Origin: Hydractinia symbiolongicarpus
Lineage: Eukaryota; Cnidaria; Hydrozoa; Anthoathecata; Hydractiniidae
NCBI RefSeq assembly: GCF_029227915.1
Contig: NC_079888.1
Coordinates: 1,116,001 to 1,180,000, forward strand
DNA: 64,000 nucleotides
Direction of reading: 5' to 3'
Position numbers and translations under genes: made by a program. Of this stretch, positions 22,783 through 34,500 are shown piece after piece. Below the pieces are notes generated by a model, which made no database searches, was not told the DNA's origin, and saw only the letters and a program-made list of their open reading frames with translations. Every line of letters starts with the position of its first letter. The stretch's first letter is position 1.

Positions 22783-25700
22783 ATCACAGTCCAGAATCAG
22801 TTCAACTAAGTCCCACAGTCAATCCGTTCACCGTTAAAAGCGATACAATTTAGTAATATCGGAACAAAAGCACTAAATACATGATGGTACGAATATGTGA
22901 AGCAACCGTTATAACTAAAACGGATTGACACCGTTAGAAAGTCAATGAAAGTTAGTTTTTGAAACTGTCTCTATTTCTTTAGCGGGAACTAACGGATAGG
23001 ATGGGTCCCACAGTAAAAAATGACTTATTTTTCGAAATTTTTAAATGAAGCGCTACCACAGGGTCCAGTGTAATCGCTGAGTTCCGGGAATCATGTCGAG
23101 TTAAAAAAAATGTTATTTCTTGGTGTTCAATTGGCTCATTTATCGCATTTATAAGGTCACAGTCCAGAAACAGTTCAATTAATTCCCACACTAAATTGTT
23201 TCACTTTTAAAAGCGATACAACTTAGTAAGATCGGAATAAATCGCTAAATACATGTTGGTACGAATACGTGACGTAATCGTTGTAATTCGAACGGATTGA
23301 CACCGTTAAAAAGTCAATAAAAGGTAGTTTTTGAAACTGTCTCTATTACTTCAGCGTGAACTAACGGATAGGATTGGTCCCACAGTAAAAAAATGACTTA
23401 TTTATCGAAATTTTTAAATGAAGCGCTACCACAGGGTCCAGTGTAATCGCTGAGTTCCGGCAATCATGTCGAGTTAAAAAGAATGTTATTTCTTGGAGTT
23501 AAATTGGCTCATTTATCACTTTTATAAAATCACAGTCCAGAAACAGTTCAATTAATTCCCACAGTCAATTGTTTCACTTTTAAAAGCGATACAACTTAGT
23601 AAGATCGGAACAAATCGCTAAATACATGTTGGTACGAATACGTGACGCAATCGTTGTATCTCAAACGGATTGACACCGTTAGAAAGTCAATGAAATGTAG
23701 TTTTTGAGACTGTCTCTATTTCTTCAGCGTGAACTAACGTCTAGGATTGGTCCCACAGTAATAAATGACTTATTTATCTAAATTTTTAAATGAAGCGCTA
23801 CCACAGGGTCCAGTGTAATCGTTGAGTTCCGGCAATCATGACGAGTTAAAAAGAATGTTATTACTTGGAGTCCAATCGACTCATTTATCACATTTATAAG
23901 AGTCCAGAATCAGTTCAATTAAGTCCGACAGTCAATCGTTTCACTTTTAAAAGCGATACAACTTAGTAATATCGGAAAAATTCGCTAATTACACGTGGTA
24001 CGAATATGTGAAGCAACCGTTGTAACTCAAACGGATTGACACCGTTAGAAAGTCAATGAAAGGTAGTTTTTGAAACTGTCTCTATTTCTTTAGCGGGAAC
24101 TAACGGATAGGATTGGTCCCACAGTAAAAAAATGACTTATTTATCGAAATTTTTAAATGAAGCGCTACCACAGGGTCCAGTGTAATCGCTGAGTTCCGGC
24201 AATCATGTCGAGTTAAAAAGAATGTTATTTCTTGGAGTTAAATTGGCTCAATTATCACATTTATAAGTTCACTGTCCAGAATCAGTTCAATTAAGTCCCA
24301 CAGTCAATCGTTGCACTTTTAAAAGCGATACAACTTAGTAATATCGGAAAAAGTCGCTAAATACATGTTGGTACGAATATGTGAAGCAACCATTGTAACT
24401 CAAACGGATTGACACCGTTGGAAAGTCAATAAAATGTTGTTTCTGAAACTGTCTCTATTTCTTCAGCGTGAACTAACGGCTAGGATTGGTCCCACAGTAA
24501 AAAATCACTTATTAATCTTAATTTTTAAATGAAGCGCTACCACAGGGTCCAGTGTAATCGCCTAGTTCTGGGAATCATGTCGAGTTAAAAAGAATGTTAT
24601 TTCTTGGAGTCCAATTGGCTTATTTATCACATTTATAAGATCACAGTCAAAAATCAGTTTAATTAAGTCCCAAAGTCAATCGTTTTACTGTTAAAAGCGA
24701 TACAACTTAGTAATATCGGAACAAAATCAATAAATACATGTTGGTACGAATATGTGACGCAACCGTTGTAACTCAAACGGATTGACACCGTTAAAAACAC
24801 AATGAAATGTAGTTTTTGAAACTGTCTCTATTTCTTCAGCGTGAACTAACGGCTAGGATTGCTCCCACAGTAAAAAATGACTTATTAATCTAAATTTTTA
24901 AATGAAGCGCTACCACACCGTCTAGTGTAATCGCTGAGTTCCAGCAATCATGTCAAATTAAAAAGATTGTCGCTCCTTGGAGTCCAATTGGCTCATTTAT
25001 CACATTTATCAGGTCACAGTCCAGAATCAGTTCAACTAAGTCCCACAGTCAATCCGTTCACCGTTAAAAGCGATACAATTTAGTAATATCGGAACAAAAG
25101 CACTAAATACATGATGGTACGAATATGTGAAGCAACCGTTGTAACTAAAACGGATTGACACCGTTAGAAAGTCAATGAAAGGTAGTTTTTAAACTGTCTC
25201 TATTTCTTTAGCGGCAACTAACGGATAGGATTGGTCCCACAGTAAAAAAATGACTTATTTATCGAAATTTTTAAATGAAGCGCTACCACAGGGTCCAGTG
25301 TAATCGCTGAGTTCCGGCAATCATGTCGAGTTAAAAAGAATGTTATTTCTTGGAGTTAAATTGGCTCAATTATCACATTTATAAGTTCACTGTCCAGAAT
25401 CAGTTCAATTAAGTCCCACAGTCAATCGTTGCACTTTTAAAAGCGATACAACTTAGTAATATCGGAAAAAGTCGCTAAATACATGTTGGTACGAATATGT
25501 GAAGCAACCATTGTAACTCAAACGGATTGACACCGTTGGAAAGTCAATAAAATGTTGTTTCTGAAACTGTCTCTATTTCTTCAGCGTGAACTAACGGCTA
25601 GGATTGGTCCCACAGTAAAAAATCACTTATTAATCTTAATTTTTAAATGAAGCGCTACCACAGGGTCCAGTGTAATCGCCTAGTTCTGGGAATCATGTCG

Positions 25701-27993
25701 AGTTAAAAAGAATGTTATTTCTTGGAGTCCAATTGGCTTATTTATCACATTTATAAGATCACAGTCAAAAATCAGTTTAATTAAGTCCCAAAGTCAATCG
25801 TTTTACTGTTAAAAGCGATACAACTTAGTAATATCGGAACAAAATCAATAAATACATGTTGGTACGAATATGTGACGCAACCGTTGTAACTCAAACGGAT
25901 TGACACCGTTAAAAACACAATGAAATGTAGTTTTTGAAACTGTCTCTATTTCTTCAGCGTGAACTAACGGCTAGGATTGCTCCCACAGTAAAAAATGACT
26001 TATTAATCTAAATTTTTAAATGAAGCGCTACCACACCGTCTAGTGTAATCGCTGAGTTCCAGCAATCATGTCAAATTAAAAAGATTGTCGCTCCTTGGAG
26101 TCCAATTGGCTCATTTATCACATTTATCAGGTCACAGTCCAGAATCAGTTCAACTAAGTCCCACAGTCAATCCGTTCACCGTTAAAAGCGATACAATTTA
26201 GTAATATCGGAACAAAAGCACTAAATACATGATGGTACGAATATGTGAAGCAACCGTTGTAACTAAAACGGATTGACACCGTTAGAAAGTCAATGAAAGG
26301 TAGTTTTTAAACTGTCTCTATTTCTTTAGCGGCAACTAACGGATAGGATGGGTCCCACAGTAAAAAATGACTTATTTTTCGAAATCTTTAAATGAAGCGC
26401 TACCACAGGGTCCAGTGTAATCGCTGAGTTCTGGGAATCATGTCGAGTTAAAAAAAATGTTATTTCATGGTGTTCAATTGGCTCATTTATCGCATTTATA
26501 AGGTCACAGTCCAGAAACAGTTCAATTAATTCCCACAGTCAATTGTTTCCCTTTTAAAAGCGATACAACTTAGTAAGATCGGAATAAATCGCTAAATACA
26601 TGTTGGTACGAATACGTGACGTAATCGTTGTAATTCAAACGGATTGACACCGTTAGAATATCAATAAAAGGTAGTTTTTGAAACTGTCTCTATTTCTTCA
26701 GCGTGAACTAACGGATAGGATTGTTCCCACAGTAAAAAAAATGACTTATTTATCGAAATTTTTAAATGAAGCGCTACCACAGGGTCCAGTGTAATCGCTG
26801 AGTTCCGGCAATCATGTCTAGTTAAAAAGAATGTTATTTCTTGGAGTTCAATTGGCTCATTTATCACATTTATAACTTCACAGTCCAGAAACAGTTCAAT
26901 TAATTCCCACAGTCAATCGTTTCACTTTTAAAAGCGATACAACTTTGTAATATCGGAAAAAATCGCAAAATACATGTTGGTACGAATATGTGAAGCAACC
27001 GTTGTAACTCAAACGGATTGACACCGTTAGAAAGTCAATGAAAGGTAGTTTTTGAAACTGTCTCTATTTCTTCAGCGTGAACTAACGGATAGGATTGGTC
27101 CCACAGTAAAAAAATGACTTATTTATAGAAATTTTTAAATGAAGCGCTACCAGAGGGTCCAGAGAAATCGCTGAGTTCCGGCAATCATGTCGAGTTAAAA
27201 AGAATGTTATTTCTTGGAGTTAAATTGGCTCATTTATCACTTTTATAAAATCACAGTCCAGAAACAGTTCAATTAATTCCCACAGTCAATTGTTTCACTT
27301 TTAAAAGCGATACAACTTAGTAAGATCGGAACAAATCGCTAAATACATGTTGGTACGAATACGTGACGCAATCGTTGTAACTCAAACGGATTGACACCGT
27401 TAGAAAGTCAATGAAATGTAGTTTTTGAAACTGTCTCTATTTCTTCAGCGTGAACTAACGTCTAGGATTGGTCCCACAGTAATAAATGACTTATTTATCT
27501 AAATTTTTAAATGAAGCGCTACCACAGGGTCCAGTGTAATCGTTGAGTTCCGGCAATCGTGTCGAGTTAAAAAGAATGTTATTACTTGGAGTTAAATTGG
27601 CTCATTTATCACTTTTATAAAATCACAGTCCAGAAACAGTTCAATTAATTCCCACAGTTAATTGTTTCACTTTTAAAAGCAATACAACTTAGTAAGATCG
27701 GAACAAATCGCTAAATACATGTTGGTTCGAATATGTGAAGCAACCGTTGTAAATCAAAGGGATTGACACCGGTAGAAAGTCAATGAAAGGTAGTTTTTGA
27801 AACTGTCTCTATTTCTTCTGCGTGAACTAACGGATAGGATTTGTCCCACAGTAAAAAACGACTTATTTATCTTAATTTTTAAATAAAGCGCTCCCACAGC
27901 GCCCAGTGTAATCGCTGAGTTCCGGCAATCATGTCGAGTTAAAGAGAATGTTATTTCTTAAAGTCCAAATGGCTCATTTATCACATTTATAAG
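22783..27993. repeat. 11-monomer higher-order repeat, copy 2, enlarged by a 3-monomer duplication
   Basis: This is the second copy of the 4,093-bp block, about 5,211 bp long. The extra 1,118 bp is a tandem duplication of three monomers: 24,107-25,224 and 25,225-26,342. Both triplets end with the private variant GTTTTTAAACTGTC followed by GCGGCAACTAACGG (25,186 and 26,304). Copy 1 has GTTTTTGAAACTGTC and GCGGGAAC there. These mutations therefore came first and the triplet duplicated later. After the insertion the order continues as in copy 1, including AAATCTTTAAATG and GGATTTGTCCC. Confidence 0.9.
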
Positions 27994-30164
27994 ATCACAG
28001 TCCAGAATCAGTTCAACTAAGTCCCACAGTCAATCCGTTCACCGTTAAAAGCGATACAACTTGGTAATATCGGAACAAAATCACTAAATACATGTTGGTA
28101 CGAATATGTGACGCAACCGTTGTAACTCAAACAAATTGACACTGTTAAGAAGACAATGAAATGTAGTGTTTGAAACTGTCTCTATTTTTTCAGCGTGAAC
28201 TAACTGCTAGGATTGGTCCCACAGTAAAAAATGACTTATTAATCTTAATTTTTAAATGAAGCGCTACCACAGCGCCCAGTGTATCCGCTGAGTTCCAGCA
28301 ATCATGTCAAATTAAGAAGATTGTCATTCATTGGAGGCCAAGTGGCTCATTTATCACATTTATCAGGTCACAGTCCAGAATCAGTTCAACTAAGTCCCAC
28401 AGTCAATCTGTTCACCGTTAAAAGCGATACAATTCAGTAATATCGGAACAAAAGCACTAAATACATGATGGTACGAATATGTGAAGCAACCGTTGTAACT
28501 AAAACGGATTGACACCGTTAGAAAGTCAATGAAAGGTAGTTTTTGAAACTGTCTCTATTTCTTTAGCGGGAACTAACGGATAGGATGGGTCCCACAGTAA
28601 AAAATGACTTATTTTTCGAAATTTTTAAATGAAGCGCTACCACAGGGTCCAGTGTAATCGCTGAGTTCCGGGAATCATGTCGAGTTAAAAAGAATGTTAT
28701 TTCTTGATGTTCAATTGGCTCATTTATCGCATTTATAAGGTCACAGTCCAGAAACAGTTCAATTAATTCCCACAGTCAATTGTTTCACTTTTAAAAGCGA
28801 TACAACTTAGTAAGATCGGAATAAATCGCTAAATACATGTTGGTACGAATACGTGACGTAATCGTTGTAATTCAAACGGATTGACACCGTTAGAAAGTCA
28901 ATAAAAGGTAGTTTTTGAAACTGTCTCTATTTCTTCAGCGTGAACTAACGGATAGGATTGTTCCCACAGTAAAAAAATGACTTATTTTTCGAAATTTTTA
29001 AATGAAGCGCTACCACAGGGTCCAGTGTAATCGCTGAGTTCCGGCAATCATGTCGAGTTAAAAAGAATGTTATTTCTTGGAGTTCAATTGGCTCATTTAT
29101 CACATTTATAAGGTCACAGTCCAGAAACAGTTCAATTAATTCCCACAGTCAATCGTTTCACTTTTAAAAGCGATACAACTTTGTAATATCGGAAAAAATC
29201 GCTAAATATATGTTGGTACGAATATGTGAAGCAACCGTTGTAACTCAAACGGATTGACACCGTTAGAAAGTCAATGAAAGGCAGTTTTTGAAACTGTCTC
29301 TATTTCTTCAGCGTGAACTAACGGATAGGATTGGTCCCACAGTAAAAAAATGACTTATTTATCAAAATTTTTAAATGAAGCGCTACCACAGGGTCCAGTG
29401 TAATCGCTGAGTTTCGGCAATCATGTCGAGTTAAAAAGAATGTTATTTCTTGGAGTTAAATTGGCTCATTTATCACTTTTATAAATACACAGTCAAGAAA
29501 CAGTTCAATTAATTCCCACAGTCAATTGTTTCACTTTTAAAAGCGATACAACTTAGTGAGATCGGAACAAATCGCTAAATACATGTTGGTACGAATACGT
29601 GACGCAATCGTTGTAACTCAAACGGATTGACACCGTTAGAAAGTCAATGAAATGTAGTTTTTGAAACTGTCTCTATTTCTTCAGCGTGAACTAACGTCTA
29701 GGATTGGTCCCACAGTAATAAATGAGTTATTTATCTAAATTTTTAAATGAAGCGCTACCACAGGGTCCAGTGTAATCGTTGAGTTCCGGCAATCATGTCG
29801 AGTTAAAAAGAATGTTATTACTTGGAGTCCAATTGACTCATTTATCACATTTATAAGAGTCCAGAATCAGTTCAATTAATTCCCAAAGTCAATTGTTTCA
29901 CTTTTAAAAGCGATACAACTTAGTAAGATCGGAACAAATCGCTAAATACATGTTGGTACGAATACGTGACGCAATCGTTGTAACTCAAACGGATTGACAC
30001 CGTTAGAAAGTCAATGAAATGTAATTTTTGAAGCTGTCTCTATTTCTTCAGCGTGAACTAACGTCTAGGATTGGTCCCACAGTAATAAATGACTTATTTA
30101 TCTAAATTTTTAAATGAAGCGCTACCACAGCGTCCAGTGTAATCGATGAGTTCCGGCAATCATG
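27994..30164. repeat. Mixed monomers between 11-mer block and long-range duplicate
   Basis: The unit at 27,968 switches near 28,060 from the 22.76-kb subtype to the 16.44-kb subtype (CTTGGTAATATCGG, CAAACAAATTGACACTG), so it is a mosaic. The next unit (28,341) starts with the rare CCAAGTGGCTC but continues as B-type. The units at 28,714-29,460 follow the order seen at 21,267-22,013. The unit at 29,832 is the fourth example of the 367-bp deletion variant. No gene is seen. Confidence 0.82.
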
Positions 30165-31505
30165 TCGAGTTCAAAAGAATGTTATCTCTTGGAGTCCAAT
30201 TGGCTCATTTATCACATTTATAAGATCACAGTCCAGAATCAGTTCAATTAAGTCCCACAGTCAATCGTTTCACTTTTAAAAGCGATACAACTTAGTAATA
30301 TCGGAAAAAATCGCTAAATACATGTTGGTTCGAATATGTGAAGCAACCGTTGTAAATCAAACGGATTGACACCGTTAGAAAGTCAACGAAAGGTAGTTTT
30401 TGAAACTGTCTCTATTTCTTCTGCGTGAACTAACGGATAGGATTGGTCCCACAGTAAAAAACGACTTATTTATCTTAATTTTTAAATAAAGCGCTCCCAC
30501 AGCGCCCAGTTTAATCGCTGAGTTCCGGCAATCATGTTGAGTTAAAAAGAATGTTATTTCTTAAAGTCCAATTGGCTCATTTATCACATTCATAAGATCA
30601 CAGTCCAGAATCAGTTCAACTAAGTCCCACAGTCAATCCGTTCACCGTTAAAAGCGATACAACTTGGTAATATCGGAACAAAATCACTAAATACATGTTG
30701 GTACGAATATGTGACGCAACCGTTGTAACTCAAACAAATTGACACTGTTAAGAAGACAATGAAATGTAGTGTTTGAAACTGTCTCTATTTTTTCAGCGTG
30801 AACTAACTGCTAGGATTGGTCCCACAGTAAAAAATGACTTATTAATCTTAATTTTTAAATGAAGCGCTACCACAGCGCCCAGTGTATCCGCTGAGTTCCA
30901 GCAATCATGTCAAATTAAGAAGATTGTCATTCATTGGAGGCCAAGTGGCTCATTTATCACATTTAGCAGGTAACAGTCCAGAATCAGTTCAATTAAGTCC
31001 CACAGTCAATCGTTTTACTTTTAAAGGCGATACAACTTAACTATAGCGGAAGAAACTGCTAAATACATGTTGGTACGAATATGTGACGCAACCGTTGCAA
31101 CTCAAACGGATTGACACCGTTAGAAATCCAATGAAATGTAGTTTTTGAAACTCTTTCTAATTCTTCAGCGCGAACTAACGGCTAGGATTGGTCCCACAGT
31201 AAAAAATGAACTATTCATCTAAATTTTTAAATGAAGCGCTCCCACAGCGCCCAGTGTAATCAATGAGTTCCGGCAATCATGTCGAGTTGAAAAGAATGTT
31301 ATTTCTTGGAGTCCAATTGGCTCAATTATCACATTTATAAGACCACAGTCCAAAATCAGTTCAATTAAGTCCCACAGTCAATCGTTTCACTTTTAAAAGC
31401 GATACAACTTAGTAATATCGGAAAAAATCGCTAAATACATGTTGGTTCGAATATGTGAAGCAACCGTTGTAAATCAAACGGATTGACACCGTTAGAAAGT
31501 CAAGG
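30165..31505. repeat. Long-range duplicated segment, right copy
   Basis: This is the partner of 16,030-17,370 at a distance of 14.1 kb. Differences include AGAAATCCAATG for AGAAAGTCAATG, GAAACTGCTAAATAC for GAAATTGCTAAATAC, and GTGTAATCAATG for GTGTAACCAATG. By eye the copies are close but not identical. The match ends near 31,505, where GTCAAGGAAAGGTAG replaces GTCAATGAAATTTAG. Confidence 0.85.
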
Positions 31506-34500
31506 AAAGGTAGTTTGTGAAACTGTCTCTATTTCTTCAGCGTGAACTAACGGATAGGATTGGTCCCACAGTAAAAAACGACTTATTTATCTTAATTTTT
31601 AAATAACGCGCTACCACAGCGCCCAGTGTAATCGCTGAGTTCCGGCAATCATGTCGAGTTAAAAAGAATGTTATTTCTTGGAGTTCAATTGGCTCATTTA
31701 TCACATTTATAAGGTCACAGTCCAGAAACAGTTCAATTAATGCCCACCGTCAATCGGTTCACCGTTAAAAGCGATACAACTTAGTAATATCGGAACAAAA
31801 TCACTAAATACATTTTGGTACGAATATGTGACGCAACCGTTGTAACTCAAACGGATTGACACCGTTAAAAAGACATTGAAATGTAGTTTTTGAAACTGTC
31901 TCTATTTCTTCAGCGTGAACTGACGGCTAGGATTGGTCCCACAGTAAAAAATGACTTATTAATCTTAATTTTTAAATGAAGCGCTACCACACCGCCCAGT
32001 GCAATCGCTGAGTTCCAGCAATCCTGTCAAATTAGAAAAAATGTCATTCCTTGGAGTCCAATTGGCTCATTTATCACATTTATCAGGTCACAGTCCAGAA
32101 TCAGTTCAATTAAGTCCCACAGTCAATTGTTTTACTTTTAAAAGCGATAAAACTTAGTAATATCGGAAGAAATCGCTAAATACATGTTGGTACGAATATG
32201 TGACGCAACCGTTGCAACTCAAACGGATTGACACCGTTGAAAAGTCAATGAAATCTAGTTTTTGAAACTGTCTCTATTTCTTCAGCGTGAACTAACGGAT
32301 AGGATTGGTCCCACAGTAAAAAATAACTTATTTATCGAAATTTTTAAATGAAGCTCTCCCACACCGCCCAGTGTAATCAATGAGTTCCGGCAATCATGTC
32401 GAGTTGAAAAGAATGTTATTTCTTGGAGTCCAATTGGCTCATTTATCACATTTATAAGATCACAGTCCAGAATCAGTTCAATTAAGTCCCACAGTCAATC
32501 GTTTCACTTTTAAAAGCGATACAACTTAGTAATATCGGAAAAATTCGCTAAATACATGTTGGTTCGAATATGTGAAGCAACCGTTGTAAATCAAACGGAT
32601 TGACACCGTTAGAAGGTCAATGAAAGGTAGTTTTTGAAACTGTCTCTATTTCTTCTGCGTGAACTAACGGATAGGATTGGTCCCACAGTAAAAAACGACT
32701 TATTTATCTTAATTTTTAAATAAAGCGCTACCACAGCGCCCAGTGTAATCGCTGAGTTCCGGCAATCAAGTCGAGTTAAAAAGAATGTTATTTCTTGGAG
32801 CTCAATTGGCGCATTTATCACATTTATAAGTTCACAGTCCAGAATCAGTTCAATTAAGTCCCACAATCAATCGTTTCACTTTTAAAAGCGATACAACTTA
32901 GTATTATCGGAAAAAATCGCTAAATACATGTAGGTACGATTATGTGACGCAACCGTTGTAACTCAAACGGATTGACACCGTTAGAAAGTCAATGAAATGT
33001 AGTTTTTTGAAACTTTCTCTATTTCTTCAGTGCGAACTAACGGCTAGGATTGGTCCCACAGTAAAAAGTGACTTATTTATCTTAATTTTTAAATAAAGCG
33101 CTACCACACCGCCAAGTGTAATCGCTGAGTTCCGGCAATCATGTCGAGTTAAAAAGAATGTTATTTCTTGGAGTTCAATTGGCTCATTTATCACATTTAT
33201 AAGGTCAAAGTCCAGAAACAGTTCAATTAATTCCCACAGTCAATCGTTTCACTTTTAAAAACGATACAACTTAGTATTATCGGAAAAAATCGCTAAATAC
33301 ATGTTGGTACGAATATGTGACGCAACCGTTGCAACTCAAACGAATTGACACTGTTGGAAAGTCAATGAAATCTAGTTTTTGAAACTGTCTCTATTTCTTC
33401 AGTGTGAACTAACGGATAGGATTGGTCCCACATTAAAAAATGACTTATTCATCGAAATTTTTAAATGAAGCGCTCCCACAGCGCCCAGTGTAATCAATGA
33501 GTTCCGGCAATCATGTCGAGTTGAAAAGAATGTTATTTCTTGGAGTCCAATTGGCTCATTTATCACATTTATAAGATCACAGTCCAGAATCAGTTAAATT
33601 AAGTCCCACAGTCAATTGTTTCACTTTTAAAAGCGATTCAACTTAGTAATATCGGAAAAAATCGCTAAATACATGTTGGTTCGAATATGTGAAGCAACCG
33701 TTGTAAATCAAACGGATTGACACCGTTAGAAAGTCAATAAAAGGTAGTTTTTGAAACTGTCTCTATTTCTTCCGCGTGAACTAACGGATAGGATTGGTCC
33801 CACAGTAAAAAACGACTTATTTATCTTAATTTTTAAATAAAGCGCTACCACAGCGCCCAGTGTAATCGCTGAGTTCCGGCAATCATGTCGAGTTAAAAAG
33901 AATGTTATTTCTTGGAGTTTAATTGGCTCATTTATCACATTTATAAGGTCACAGTCCAGAAACAGTTCAATTAATTCCCACAGTCAATCGGTTCACCGTT
34001 AAAAGCGATACAACTTAGTAATATCGGAACAAAATCACTAAATACATGTTGGTACGAATATGTGACGCAACCGTTGTAACTCAAACGGATTGACGCCGTT
34101 AAAAAGACAACGAAATGTAGTTTTTGAAACTGTCTCTATTTCTTCAGCGTGAACTAACGGCTAGGATTGGTCCCACAGTAAAAAATGACTTATTTATCAA
34201 AATTTTTATATGAAGCACTACCACAGGGTCCAGTGTAATCGTTGAATTCCGGCAATCATGTCGAGTTAAAAAGAATGTTATTTCCTGGAGTTCAATTGGC
34301 TCATTTATCACATTTATAAGTTCACAGTCCAGAATCAGTTCAATTAAGTCCCACAATCAATCGTTTCACTTTTAAAAGCGATACAACTTAGTATTATCGG
34401 AAAAAAATGGTAAATGAATGTTGGTACGAAAATATGTGACGCAACCGTTGTAACTCAAACGGATTGACACCGTTAGAAAGTCAATGAAATGTAGTGTTTG

